Source: Fimenecus sp045594885 (GTDB lineage Bacteria; Bacillota; Clostridia; Oscillospirales; Acutalibacteraceae). Taken from it: a stretch of DNA of 64,000 nt. Positions 24,568 through 33,403 of the stretch are shown one piece after another (positions within the stretch are counted from its first letter, which is position 1; each line of letters starts with the position of its first letter). A model generated the notes under the pieces. The model was not told the origin of the DNA and searched no databases. It was given only the letters and a program-made list of their open reading frames with translations. The DNA is taken from the NCBI GenBank assembly GCA_045594885.1, contig JAZNZJ010000012.1:1-64000 (forward strand). Reading direction: 5' to 3'. A program made the position numbers and the translations under genes.

Positions 24568-24597
24568 GAAAAATGCCGAAGACTTTCGTCAACGGCA
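24568..24597 (-). terminator. Terminator of rpsT
   Basis: On the - strand, TGCCGTTGACGAAAGTC and TTCGGCA form a stem (24573-24597) followed by TTTTTC. It is 29 bases past the rpsT stop. Confidence 0.75.
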
Positions 24598-24625
24598 AAG
24601 AACTGCGTAAAAAAACTACATAAAA

Positions 24626-24883
24626 TTAAGCCTTGTTAAGCTTTGTAACGAGAGCAGACTTTTTACGAGCTGCATTATTCTTATGAAGAAGACCCTTAGC
24701 AGCAGCCTGGTCAATTTTCTTAACAGCAACCTTAACAAGTTCATCTTTATCTGCAGCATTAGCTTCGATTGCAAGGTTAGCCTTTTTAATAGCTGTTTTA
24801 AGAGCTGAGTTAGCAGACTTGTTACGCTGAGCCTTTGTCTTGTTAACGAGAACACGTTTTTTAGCTGATTTAATGTTTGGCAT
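24626..24883 (-). CDS. rpsT: 30S ribosomal protein S20
   Basis: 85 residues beginning MPNIKSAKKRVLVNKTKAQR, the standard S20 opening, with the family helix RNKSANSALKTAIKKA and the ending NNAARKKSALVTKLNKA. It binds 16S rRNA early in 30S assembly. The start has a strong AAGGAGGTG site. It is transcribed alone, divergent from gpr, as is common in Firmicutes, where rpsT neighbours gpr and spoIIP. Confidence 0.98.
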   Translation of the reverse strand: MPNIKSAKKRVLVNKTKAQRNKSANSALKTAIKKANLAIEANAADKDELVKVAVKKIDQAAAKGLLHKNNAARKKSALVTKLNKA

Positions 24884-25014
24884 ATTCGTTACACCTCCTT
24901 CACATTTACAGATACATATGTTACCACGAAAAAAAACAAAAATCAAGTTTTTTTTGAAAAATGACTATTATTTTTTAAATTAACCAATAATAAAATAAAA
25001 AATAAGGTGAAGAA

Positions 25015-25872
25015 ATGAATTGTAGAACGGATATTGCTCTTGAAAGACAAGAGATTAAAGGCGAAAATTGTGAAGGGGTACGGGTGAAAAAGAAAAAAGT
25101 CGGTACTGCCGAAATCACTGAAGTGAATATTTTTAATGAACAGGGCGAAAAAAATCTTGGTAAACCAATGGGTAAATACATTACAATCGATTTGCCTGAA
25201 TTTTCCCACGAAAGCGAGTTACTTGACGGCAGATTAAAAGCATTAACTGAATCATTGAAATCAGTATTACCTAAAAATGTTAATAATGCACTTGTGGTCG
25301 GACTTGGTAATGATAATATCACACCGGATGCATTAGGCCCATTATGTGCAGAACAGATTTTCTCAACCCGCCATATTGATAAAGAATTCAGTAATTATCT
25401 TGGAATTAAAAATCTTGTTTCAGTTTCATCGGTATCAACGGGTGTTCTTGGTCAGACAGGAATAGAAACGGCTGAGTATATCAAAGGCATTACCGACTTT
25501 GTAAAGCCTGGTATTGTAATTGTTATTGACGCTTTGGCGTCACGACAACTTTCCCGATTAGGTAAAACAGTGCAGATTTCAGATGTGGGCATTACTCCGG
25601 GTTCAGGAGTGGGAAATCACAGAAAAATAATTGATAAAAAAACTTTGGGAATACCCGTAATTGCAGTAGGTGTGCCCACGGTTGTTGATGCAAATACAAT
25701 TGTAAAAGACTTAACAGGAAAAATAATAGAAGATGACATTACAGATGTAATGATGGTAACACCAAAAGACATTGACACAGTTATTTCAAGAGCGGCAAGG
25801 TTATTGTCATTGAGTATAAATTGTGCATTACAACCCGAATTGAATCCTGATTTCTTTTTAGCTATATCATAA
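25015..25872 (+). CDS. gpr: Germination protease GPR
   Basis: 285 residues. The N-terminus MNCRTDIALE contains the RTDxA-type propeptide region of GPR zymogens; the core has VVGLGNDNITPDALGP, IDALASRQLSRLGKTVQISD, GITPGSGVGNHRK and VIAVGVPTVVDA, all family signatures of this atypical aspartic-type endoprotease. It cleaves alpha/beta SASPs when spores germinate; a SASP with a matching cleavage motif is encoded at 33404. TAAGGTGA precedes the ATG. spoIIP follows 54 bases later, the usual order in spore formers. Confidence 0.96.
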   Translation: MNCRTDIALERQEIKGENCEGVRVKKKKVGTAEITEVNIFNEQGEKNLGKPMGKYITIDLPEFSHESELLDGRLKALTESLKSVLPKNVNNALVVGLGNDNITPDALGPLCAEQIFSTRHIDKEFSNYLGIKNLVSVSSVSTGVLGQTGIETAEYIKGITDFVKPGIVIVIDALASRQLSRLGKTVQISDVGITPGSGVGNHRKIIDKKTLGIPVIAVGVPTVVDANTIVKDLTGKIIEDDITDVMMVTPKDIDTVISRAARLLSLSINCALQPELNPDFFLAIS

Positions 25873-25926
25873 ATTTTAATTTTGCCTCATAACATTTTAT
25901 TAGAGAATTTATGAGGTGATTTAAAA

Positions 25927-27015
25927 TTGAGAAAAGGGACAAACCTGAAAAGTGAAATATGGAAATTACTAATAAAAGGAATTATTCCTGCGGTTATTGT
26001 ATTAGCATTTATATTTCAAGCGCCGCTTTTAGTAAAAGAAACTTCATCAGCTAATGAAGTAAGTCAAGAGGACAATACCCAATTGGATATAAGTGGTAAA
26101 TTTAGCGACAATGAGTTAAATGATACCAATAGTATCTACGTTTGGTCAAATATCGGGTATGAAACACCTGAAGATATAAAAAAATTAATGGAAAGTGTTA
26201 AAGATGATTACGAAAAACTATCTTGCGACGGAAAAATACTAAGTTATGATTATTCAAAGCATAATGCTACTGCCGAATATGATGGTATATATTTGAGAAA
26301 CACAACCAAAACTTATTCAGTTGATATTGGAAAAATGCTCAATAAAAAGGTCTATGCTTCAGTTTCGCAAGAGAGTCCAACGGTTTTGATTTATCATACA
26401 CACACATCTGAAAGTTATGAATTACTTGAAAGAGAATATTATGCAATCTCAAGAAGCTCACGTAGTTTGGATTCTGAACAAAATGTAATAAGAGTTGGTA
26501 AAGCAATAAAATCAACATTAGAAAGCAACGGATTTCAAGTAATCCACGATGAAACAGTTTATGATGAATCAGTAAATGGTGCATATGAAAGGTCGAGAAA
26601 TAGAATTACGGAGATATTAAAGGAAAATCCGTCAATTCAAATAGTGCTTGATATTCACCGTGATGCTATTTATATGAAGGACGAAACACGAATTAAAACA
26701 GTTACTGAAATAAACGGCAGAAAAGCCGCACAAATAATGATAACTACCGGCTGTGAAGACGGAAATGTTAGCGGTTTTCCTAATTGGGAAAAAAATCTCA
26801 CCTTTGCATTAAACTTGCAGAAAGCATTGGTTGATGATAATCCAACCTTAATGCGACCATTATTATTCACAAGCAGAAAATATAATATGGATTTAATGCC
26901 ATGTGCGTTGCATATTGAAATAGGAACTGACGCAAACACTTTAGAAGAAGCAGTTTATTCAGCAGAAATTTTTTCTCAGTCTTTGTCAAAATTATTAAAG
27001 GAGTATATAGTCTAA
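25927..27015 (+). CDS. spoIIP: Stage II sporulation protein P
   Basis: 362 residues, start TTG with GAGGTGA seven bases upstream. One N-terminal transmembrane helix (about 13-32), then an amidase_3-like SpoIIP domain with the metal/catalytic motifs LIYHTHTSESY and LDIHRDAI and the late acidic site LHIEIGTDANT. SpoIIP is the amidase/endopeptidase that, with SpoIID and SpoIIM, degrades septal peptidoglycan during engulfment. A protein with a SpoIID domain is encoded at 11495. The stop overlaps a small downstream frame (TAATG). Confidence 0.95.
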   Translation: MRKGTNLKSEIWKLLIKGIIPAVIVLAFIFQAPLLVKETSSANEVSQEDNTQLDISGKFSDNELNDTNSIYVWSNIGYETPEDIKKLMESVKDDYEKLSCDGKILSYDYSKHNATAEYDGIYLRNTTKTYSVDIGKMLNKKVYASVSQESPTVLIYHTHTSESYELLEREYYAISRSSRSLDSEQNVIRVGKAIKSTLESNGFQVIHDETVYDESVNGAYERSRNRITEILKENPSIQIVLDIHRDAIYMKDETRIKTVTEINGRKAAQIMITTGCEDGNVSGFPNWEKNLTFALNLQKALVDDNPTLMRPLLFTSRKYNMDLMPCALHIEIGTDANTLEEAVYSAEIFSQSLSKLLKEYIV

Positions 27016-27140
27016 TGTCTGAATTGTCAAAAATACTAAAAACATATTATTTATCGGTAATAATAACCGTGCTCACAACACTTGTTTTTTGTGGCATTTT
27101 TATTGCACAGGCAAATACTGATAAAATGCTATTTGGTTAA
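27015..27140 (+). CDS. Possible 41-residue membrane protein after spoIIP
   Basis: The ATG at 27015 overlaps the spoIIP stop by one base, an arrangement seen for real coupled genes in this window, with AAGGAG 14 bases upstream. The peptide has one transmembrane helix (VIITVLTTLVFCGIFIAQA) and short polar ends. No family is recognised. The next promoter begins only ten bases after its stop. It may be a spoIIP-coupled accessory or simply a chance frame. Confidence 0.5.
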   Translation: MSELSKILKTYYLSVIITVLTTLVFCGIFIAQANTDKMLFG

Positions 27141-27149
27141 AACATAATA

Positions 27150-27178
27150 TTGCAATAATGACTTTTGCGGTGTATAAT
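27150..27178 (+). promoter_or_regulatory. Promoter of yhaM
   Basis: TTGCAA at 27150-27155, 17 bases, perfect TATAAT at 27173-27178. A hairpin (TACGCAAAA/TTTTGCGTA, 27206-27227) lies in the leader just before the ribosome site. Confidence 0.6.
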
Positions 27179-27237
27179 TTATCTATAATGTTTAGAAAGG
27201 TATATACGCAAAAGTCTTTTTTGCGTAGGTGTATTTT

Positions 27238-28203
27238 ATGAATTTTACAGATATTAATAATAACGGACTCGTTGAGGGCTTTGCAGTCATAAAACAGTGC
27301 GACAAAAAAATGGCTAAAAATGGTAATACATATCTCGACCTTGTGCTTTCCGATAAAGATGGCGAAATATTCGCAAAGCTTTGGGATTACAATGAAGCTG
27401 CTCACGGTAAATATGAAACCGATATGTTTATTAAAGTGAGAGGTGTTATCTCACAGTACAATGGTCACGACCAGTTAAAAATTGAAAGAATACGTCCTGT
27501 TGCCCCAAGTGATAATGTTGATGTTTCAGATTATGTTAAATCCGCAGATTATACGGGCGAAGAAATGTATGGTTTTCTTCTTAATACAGTTAACGGATTT
27601 AAAGATGAAGAATTGAAGAAGATTGTAACCTATCTTCTTGAGAATAATAAAGAGAAAATACTGTATTTTCCTGCAGCATTTCGTCTTCACCACGCAATTC
27701 GTTGCGGACTTTTAATGCATACATCATCAATTGTTAAACTTTGTGAGTCGATTTGTGTGGTTTATCCTTTTGTTAACCGTGAATTGTTAATTTCCGGTGC
27801 AGTTCTTCACGATATTGCAAAAACAATAGAATTTGATGTAAAAGATACGGGTATTGCATCGGGCTATACAGTAGAGGGAAATCTTTTAGGTCATCTCGTA
27901 ATGGGTGCAATGATGGTTAAAGAAGCAGGGGAAAAGTTGGGTACTGATAGTGAAAAGTCAATGCTTTTACAGCATATGATTTTATCGCACCATGGTGAGC
28001 CTGAATTCGGTGCGGCAGTAAGACCATTATTCCTTGAAGCAGAGCTTCTTTCACAGCTCGACTTAATGGATGCACGAATTTACGAAATTATGGATGCAGT
28101 CAGCGGAATAAATAAGGGCGAATTTACAAATCGCCTTTGGGCACTTGAAGACAGAAAATTCTATAAATACAACGATGCAACCTTAAAGGTTGATATTTTA
28201 TAA
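27238..28203 (+). CDS. yhaM: 3'-5' exoribonuclease YhaM family protein
   Basis: 321 residues, start ATG with TAGGTG upstream. An OB-fold nucleic-acid-binding domain (about 1-90; DLVLSDKDGEIFAKLWD) is followed by an HD domain with the metal residues in LHHAIRCGLLMHT, VLHDIAKTIEF and MILSHHGEPEFG. This two-domain layout is that of YhaM, a manganese-dependent 3'-5' exoribonuclease of Firmicutes that trims RNA ends. The upstream leader has its own promoter and a hairpin close to the ribosome site. Confidence 0.92.
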   Translation: MNFTDINNNGLVEGFAVIKQCDKKMAKNGNTYLDLVLSDKDGEIFAKLWDYNEAAHGKYETDMFIKVRGVISQYNGHDQLKIERIRPVAPSDNVDVSDYVKSADYTGEEMYGFLLNTVNGFKDEELKKIVTYLLENNKEKILYFPAAFRLHHAIRCGLLMHTSSIVKLCESICVVYPFVNRELLISGAVLHDIAKTIEFDVKDTGIASGYTVEGNLLGHLVMGAMMVKEAGEKLGTDSEKSMLLQHMILSHHGEPEFGAAVRPLFLEAELLSQLDLMDARIYEIMDAVSGINKGEFTNRLWALEDRKFYKYNDATLKVDIL

Positions 28204-28210
28204 TATTATT

Positions 28211-28630
28211 ATGATTTTTTTAGTATTTTTTAGTTTGTTAATCGGTATTTTGCTTTTAATTATTGCTTTTTATAATTTTATTGTTTTCGTTGGGTTTAGA
28301 AAAAACAATGTTAAGAAAGTTAATGGTTATTTGCAAAGTGCAAAAAGTGAAAAGAATGTTTTTAAAGGTGGAAGAAACGGCAGATGGCATAAGAATTGGG
28401 TGAACTATGTCTATTCATATCGTGTGGCTGGAAAAAAATATACCATTTCTGGCGGAATTGGGGGTACAAAACAAAATTTAAACACTACTGTGAAAGTCGT
28501 TTATCAGAAAAAACATCCCCAAAAAGCATATATTAAAAAGCTAACTTTTCCTATGCAGATTATATATGCAGTTCTTGTTTTGGTCATAGCATTGATGTTT
28601 GTTATCCCGTCAATTTTATATTTAATATAA
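28211..28630 (+). CDS. DUF3592-like membrane protein
   Basis: About 139 residues. A transmembrane helix at each end (IFLVFFSLLIGILLLIIAFY; IIYAVLVLVIALMFVIPSIL) encloses a small beta-rich domain with YVYSYRVAGKKYTISGGIGG and VKVVYQKKHPQKAYIKKL, the pattern of DUF3592 proteins. Function is unknown. No good ribosome site precedes the ATG at 28211; a TTG at 28190, inside the end of yhaM and just after AAAGG, is an alternative start. It is probably co-transcribed with yhaM and ends at the hairpin at 28636. Confidence 0.7.
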   Translation: MIFLVFFSLLIGILLLIIAFYNFIVFVGFRKNNVKKVNGYLQSAKSEKNVFKGGRNGRWHKNWVNYVYSYRVAGKKYTISGGIGGTKQNLNTTVKVVYQKKHPQKAYIKKLTFPMQIIYAVLVLVIALMFVIPSILYLI

Positions 28631-28635
28631 TGTCT

Positions 28636-28658
28636 AAGGCGGAGATTTTCTCCGCCTT
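28636..28658 (+). terminator. Terminator after the DUF3592-like gene
   Basis: AAGGCGGAGA (28636-28645) and TCTCCGCCTT (28649-28658) form a perfect 10-bp stem. The tail AATAAATTCTT is poor in T, so termination may be partial. Confidence 0.65.
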
Positions 28659-28731
28659 AATAAATTCTTAATAATTTACTTACTTTTATCTTAATTCAAA
28701 TTATTCTAAAATACCGTTGGAGGTTGAAAAT

Positions 28732-29427
28732 ATGTATAATATTTTAGTTTGTGATGATGAAAAAGATATTGTCAATGCCCTTGATATTTATCTTAAATCA
28801 GAGGGGTACAACACAATTCTTGCCTACAACGGTTTAGAAGCCTTTGAAAAGGTGCAAAACGAAGAAATTCACCTTGTGTTAATGGATATTATGATGCCTG
28901 TTTTAGACGGCATTAACGCAATGGTGAAAATACGTGAAATCAGTAATATTCCCGTTATTCTGCTTACGGCAAAAGGGGAGGATACTGATAAAATTCTCGG
29001 GCTTAATGTTGGTGCTGATGACTATGTCACAAAGCCTTTTAATCCCGTTGAGCTTATGGCACGTGTAAAATCACAATTACGTCGATATTTGATGCTCGGT
29101 GGTGGGAAAATCAGTTCACAGAACATTCAAATAGGCGGAATTGAACTTGACGATACCGCTAAAAAGGTCACCGTTGACGGTGAAAAAGTTTCACTAACAC
29201 CAACTGAATATGATATTTTACGTCTGCTTATGCAAAATCCCGATAAGGTCTTTTCACCACGAGAAATTTACGTAAAGGTGTGGAGGGATGACCCTTACGG
29301 TGGAGAAAATACAGTTGCAGTACATATTCGTCATCTCCGTGAAAAAATCGAAATCAACCCTGCCGAGCCACGCTATTTAAAGGTAGTATGGGGGCAGGGG
29401 TACAAGATTGAAAGAGGTGTGAGATAA
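28732..29427 (+). CDS. OmpR/PhoB-family response regulator
   Basis: 231 residues, start ATG with GGAGG upstream. The receiver domain (1-120) has the acidic pair in CDDEKD, the phospho-acceptor Asp52 in VLMDIMMP, and LLTAKGED. The C-terminal winged helix has LTPTEYDILRLLMQNPDKVFS, HIRHLREKIE and VVWGQGYKI. It binds DNA when phosphorylated by the kinase encoded immediately downstream (one-base overlap). Resemblance is to VanR/PhoP-type regulators; no target gene is evident nearby. Confidence 0.95.
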   Translation: MYNILVCDDEKDIVNALDIYLKSEGYNTILAYNGLEAFEKVQNEEIHLVLMDIMMPVLDGINAMVKIREISNIPVILLTAKGEDTDKILGLNVGADDYVTKPFNPVELMARVKSQLRRYLMLGGGKISSQNIQIGGIELDDTAKKVTVDGEKVSLTPTEYDILRLLMQNPDKVFSPREIYVKVWRDDPYGGENTVAVHIRHLREKIEINPAEPRYLKVVWGQGYKIERGVR

Positions 29428-31508
29428 TGAATTTGAAAAGTAATTTTATCGTTAAATGTATAGCAATAGTTCTTTTTGCAGTTTTTTTAACCGCTACATT
29501 ACTGTCATCTGCTTGTCTTATCTTCGGTATAGGCTCAGGTGCGTTTGCAATTGAAACAGAACAAAAAGAATGTAAAAAAGAGATTTTAGAGAGTATGCTT
29601 TGGTATCCCGCAAGCAGTATTAGACGTGATTTAAAAGATTTTGCTGAACTTGAAGATATTCCTTATGAACACTACAATATTTATCATTCTGAAAATGTTC
29701 TGTATGAAATAAAAAATAGCGAAGGTAAAGTTGTTTATTCTAATTTAGATGGTACGGAAGGTGATATTCACATTTACGATGAATATTCTTTTTCTTTCTT
29801 AAGAGAGGAATACAAAAATCAAGCAATACCTACAGATGAACTTTATGAAGAAACAACAACTCTTGAATATGAGATGGGTGGTAATGAGCCTGCAACTGGT
29901 GTTGAGGTTGTATTGAAACCAAACGATAAATATTATGAAGAAAAGAATTATTCCGTCGATATTTATTTAAAAGAAAATCTAACTGCCAACGACACTTTTT
30001 ACTATGCTTCAGAATTCTTTGATTATGTTGCCGAGCACAAAACAGTCTTTACACCAATCGCAATAATCTCTGCTATAGCTTCGCTTGTCTTATTTATATT
30101 CTTAATGTGTGCATCAGGTCATAAAGAGGGTGTTGAAGACATACATATTTCTCGTTTTGACCGTTTTCCTGTTGATGTTTTATCAGCAGTTTATATTGGT
30201 TTGACTGTGCTTTTAGGATGTGGAATATTCTGGGTATTTGAAACCATTTTAGATGATATGACACAGTACTATTACGATGTAACACTGGGTGTGGCAATAC
30301 CGTTCTTGGTCGGCCTTTGCATTATCGGTGTAGCACTTGATTTTGCACTTTTGGCAATTCTTTCAATGACCTCCGCAGTACGTCTTAAAACCCGAACATA
30401 TATTAAATCAACTTTGATTTTTATAGTACTTAAATTCCTTTTCAATTTCTTAAAATGGAATTGGAAAAACATCTGTAAAATCTGCAGAAAATCAGTTGAT
30501 TTCACAGGTAGAATATTACGTAAAATTCCACTTGTGTGGAAAACTATTTTAATTGTTATTGTACTTGGCTTTTTGGAAATACCCATATATGTCATATCCC
30601 ATGACTGTGGTTTTCCGCTTTGGTTTATTTTTAATGTAGTTTTAGGTGTTATTATAATCCTCGTTGCAATTCTTCTAAAGGACATCAAAAAAGGCACAGA
30701 AGAAATTGCGAAAGGTAATATTTATAAGAAAATAGACACTAAATATATGTTTCTTGATATTAAAGAACACGCAGAAAATATCAATAATATCAATGACGGA
30801 ATTGCAAAAGCAGTTGCAGAGCAAATGAAATCTGAACGATTCAAAACTGAACTCATTACAAATGTTTCGCACGACATCAAAACTCCATTAACATCAATTA
30901 TTAACTATGTTGATTTGCTTGAAAAGGAAGAAATTAAGAACGAAACTGCAAAAGAGTATATTGATGTGTTGTCCCGACAGTCTGCGAGGCTTAAAAAGCT
31001 TATCGAAGACTTGCTCGAAGCCTCAAAGGCATCTACGGGAAACATAAGTGTTAATTTGACTCAATTTGAATTGGGAATTCTACTTACTCAAGCCCTTGGC
31101 GAATATGAAGAAAGATTTGCAAAAAATAACTTACAAATAGTTCTAAACAAAACCGATGAAATGTTACTCGTAATGGCAGATAATCGTCATATGTGGCGAG
31201 TTTTTGATAATGTTCTCAACAATATTGCAAAATACGCACAACCAAACACAAGAGTGTATATAGATGCTAACCGTAAAAACGATATTGCCGAAATTAGTTT
31301 TCGCAATATTTCAAAAGATGCTCTCAATATTTCGGGCGAGGAGCTTATGGAACGTTTTGTACGTGGTGACAGCTCACGAAATACCGAGGGCAGTGGTTTA
31401 GGACTTTCAATTGCAAAATCTCTTACAGAAGTACAAAATGGTAATCTCGACATAAAAATCGATGGCGACCTCTTTAAAGTTCGTTTAGCATTCCCATTAA
31501 GTGAATAA
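29427..31508 (+). CDS. Sensor histidine kinase with large multi-span membrane domain
   Basis: 693 residues. The first transmembrane helix (about 10-35) is followed by an extracellular loop of roughly 170 residues, then about five further hydrophobic helices up to residue 415, a linker, and the kinase core with phospho-acceptor His482 in NVSHDIKTPLTS, the N box VFDNVLNNIAKYAQ, and GSGLGLSIAKSL. The F/G-box region is shortened. It autophosphorylates and passes phosphate to the regulator encoded upstream. The extra membrane helices resemble kinases that sense envelope stress or antibiotics, but the signal is not predictable. Confidence 0.93.
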   Translation: MNLKSNFIVKCIAIVLFAVFLTATLLSSACLIFGIGSGAFAIETEQKECKKEILESMLWYPASSIRRDLKDFAELEDIPYEHYNIYHSENVLYEIKNSEGKVVYSNLDGTEGDIHIYDEYSFSFLREEYKNQAIPTDELYEETTTLEYEMGGNEPATGVEVVLKPNDKYYEEKNYSVDIYLKENLTANDTFYYASEFFDYVAEHKTVFTPIAIISAIASLVLFIFLMCASGHKEGVEDIHISRFDRFPVDVLSAVYIGLTVLLGCGIFWVFETILDDMTQYYYDVTLGVAIPFLVGLCIIGVALDFALLAILSMTSAVRLKTRTYIKSTLIFIVLKFLFNFLKWNWKNICKICRKSVDFTGRILRKIPLVWKTILIVIVLGFLEIPIYVISHDCGFPLWFIFNVVLGVIIILVAILLKDIKKGTEEIAKGNIYKKIDTKYMFLDIKEHAENINNINDGIAKAVAEQMKSERFKTELITNVSHDIKTPLTSIINYVDLLEKEEIKNETAKEYIDVLSRQSARLKKLIEDLLEASKASTGNISVNLTQFELGILLTQALGEYEERFAKNNLQIVLNKTDEMLLVMADNRHMWRVFDNVLNNIAKYAQPNTRVYIDANRKNDIAEISFRNISKDALNISGEELMERFVRGDSSRNTEGSGLGLSIAKSLTEVQNGNLDIKIDGDLFKVRLAFPLSE

Positions 31509-31522
31509 ATTTCTCAACAAAA

Positions 31523-31560
31523 AACGCGCTTGACTAATTAGTCAAGTGCGTTGCTCTTTT
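31523..31560. terminator. Bidirectional terminator between kinase gene and trmL
   Basis: AACGCGCTTGACTAATTAGTC followed by AAGTGCGTT (31523-31552) is a long near-perfect palindrome. GCTCTTTTT follows on the + strand and AAAAA precedes it, giving U's on the - strand. Confidence 0.85.
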
Positions 31561-31572
31561 TAAATATGCATT

Positions 31573-32079
31573 TCATTGCTGGTCCGCCCAATTATAATTT
31601 CTCAATTCACCACTTTCCAGCAACTGTGGGTAATCCCATTGCCTTAATGTTTCGTAAACTCCAATTGCAACTGCATTTGAAAGATTAAGACTTCTTGCCT
31701 CATCAATCATTGGAATTCTCACACATTTGTCAGCATTTTCAAAAAGCAATTTTTCGGGTAATCCCGCAGTTTCCTTGCCAAAAACGAGATATGTATTGTC
31801 AGGATATTTCACATCGGAATGTCTTTTTTGTGCTTTTGTTGAAAAATAGAAAAAATTTCCGCCCTTATTCTTCTCAAAAAACTCTTCCATAGTATCATAA
31901 TAAGTAATATCAAGCAAATACCAATAGTCAAGACCTGCTCTTTTAAGTTTTTTGTCATCGGGAGTAAATCCCATTTTACCCACAAGATGAAGTCTTGCAC
32001 GTGTTGCGGCGCAAGTTCTTGCCACATTTCCCGTATTCTGTGGAATTTCAGGCTCAACCATTACTATATTAAGTGTCAT
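31573..32079 (-). CDS. trmL: tRNA (cytidine(34)-2'-O)-methyltransferase
   Basis: 168 residues, start at 32079 (MTLNIVMVEPEIPQNTGN) with AAAGGTG upstream. This is a minimal SPOUT methyltransferase without extra domains. The knot motifs are visible: EPEIPQNTGNVARTC, LVFGKETAGLP, and the C-terminal RIPMIDEARSLNLSNAVAI. It methylates the ribose at the wobble position of tRNA-Leu isoacceptors. It is transcribed alone on the - strand, opposite to the neighbours. Confidence 0.94.
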   Translation of the reverse strand: MTLNIVMVEPEIPQNTGNVARTCAATRARLHLVGKMGFTPDDKKLKRAGLDYWYLLDITYYDTMEEFFEKNKGGNFFYFSTKAQKRHSDVKYPDNTYLVFGKETAGLPEKLLFENADKCVRIPMIDEARSLNLSNAVAIGVYETLRQWDYPQLLESGELRNYNWADQQ

Positions 32080-32238
32080 TTTTATCACCTTTATTTTTCA
32101 AATTATTTCTAAATCAAAGTATAACATTTTTAGAAATAATTTTAAATACAAATTCATAATTTTTTTATTTCTTTTTCTAAAAATATTATTGCTCGCAAAA
32201 TTTAATTTGTGAGTAATATGGTTAAAGGAGGAAAAATT

Positions 32239-32418
32239 ATGGATAAGAAACAGGTTGGAAAAGCCGTTGGTGCAGGTATGCTTGCGGGCTCAGCAGCTCT
32301 TGCTATGACGACTGCAATGAGCAATAATTCAACAAAGAAAAAGATGAAAAAAACAGCTAAAAAGGCAGTAGATACTTTTTCAAACGTTGTAGATAATATG
32401 AGCAATATGATGAAATAA
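32239..32418 (+). CDS. Small glycine-zipper / basic protein of unknown function
   Basis: 59 residues, start ATG with AAAGGAGG upstream. The N-terminal half has a short apolar Ala/Gly stretch (VGAGMLAGSAALAMTTAM), then a Lys-rich block (STKKKMKKTAKKAVD) and an amphipathic tail (NVVDNMSNMMK). It somewhat resembles YtxH-like small envelope proteins, but no family is certain. It is 13 bases upstream of the PdaA-like deacetylase gene and probably in the same transcript. Confidence 0.65.
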   Translation: MDKKQVGKAVGAGMLAGSAALAMTTAMSNNSTKKKMKKTAKKAVDTFSNVVDNMSNMMK

Positions 32419-32431
32419 TGGGGCGAGAATA

Positions 32432-33310
32432 ATGAAATATATTAAAATTATTTCTCTTATTTCAATATTGTTTTTATTATGTTCATGCAACAGACCACAA
32501 TACGAACAGATTGATATTATAACAGAAAACAATCAGACAACAAATCAAGATAGTAAGATTTCACCTGAAACGTCAGTTTTACCCGAACCTATGGCAGAAA
32601 AAGAAAGCCTGTCAACAAAAAAGATTTCTCATAGCTACGGTGTGGCAAAAAACGGTACGGCAAACGAAATATCAATAAATGCACAAAAATATTTTGAGAG
32701 TAATAATTTCGATGCGTTTTGCCTAGATGCAAAAACAAAAGAAAAAGTTCTTTATCTTACTTTTGATTGTGGCTATGAGAATGGTTACACGTCAAAAATT
32801 CTTGATGTGTTGAAAGCAAAAAATGTAAATGCCACGTTTTTTTGTACGCTTCCACAAGTAAAAGCAGAACCCGAATTAATAAAAAGAATGATTGATGATG
32901 GGCACATTGTTGGTAATCATTCGGTAACGCATCCTTCTTTTGCAGAAATTACTCGTGAACAAATGATTGAAGAAATAAACGGAATGAATTTATATCTTGA
33001 AGAAAATTATAATTACAGTGAACCCTATTTTCGATTCCCGAAGGGTGAATATAATGAGGTTGCGTTAGAAACAGTGAGTTCATTAGGTTTTAAGAGTGTT
33101 TTCTGGTCTTTAGCTTATGCTGATTGGGATTTGAATAATCAAAAGGGGTCAGATTACGCACACGATACAGTAGTGTCAAGACTTCATCCCGGTGCAGTAA
33201 TTTTATTGCATTCAGTATCTCCCGATAATGCAAATGCACTTTCACAAATAATCGATAGTGCAAGAGCACAGGGCTATGAATTTAAGTCTTTAAGAGATTA
33301 CCCGAATTAA
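32432..33310 (+). CDS. Polysaccharide deacetylase, PdaA-like lipoprotein
   Basis: 292 residues. The signal peptide ends in a lipobox (LLCSC), so Cys19 is probably lipidated. A NodB deacetylase domain follows, with LYLTFDCGYENGYT (metal Asp), GNHSVTHPSF (two metal His), and RFPKGEYN. The order and the ENGYT extension match PdaA, which makes muramic-delta-lactam in spore cortex peptidoglycan. A Cys replaces the second Asp of the usual TFDDG; PdaA has Asn there, so the position is variable. A SASP gene follows, supporting a spore role. Confidence 0.85.
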   Translation: MKYIKIISLISILFLLCSCNRPQYEQIDIITENNQTTNQDSKISPETSVLPEPMAEKESLSTKKISHSYGVAKNGTANEISINAQKYFESNNFDAFCLDAKTKEKVLYLTFDCGYENGYTSKILDVLKAKNVNATFFCTLPQVKAEPELIKRMIDDGHIVGNHSVTHPSFAEITREQMIEEINGMNLYLEENYNYSEPYFRFPKGEYNEVALETVSSLGFKSVFWSLAYADWDLNNQKGSDYAHDTVVSRLHPGAVILLHSVSPDNANALSQIIDSARAQGYEFKSLRDYPN

Positions 33311-33403
33311 CAAATTTTTTCAATAATAAAAAACTTTTATCAGTTAACACTACTATTGCAAACGCAATTGATATAAAATTTGATTGATAAGGGGTGTATT
33401 CAG

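Noticed and set aside
32100..32160. Inverted repeat AAATTATTTCTAAA / TTTAGAAATAATTT upstream of trmL (-) and 32239
   Set aside because: It is AT-only, without a clear terminator tail or operator precedent; possibly a regulatory site but not supportable.
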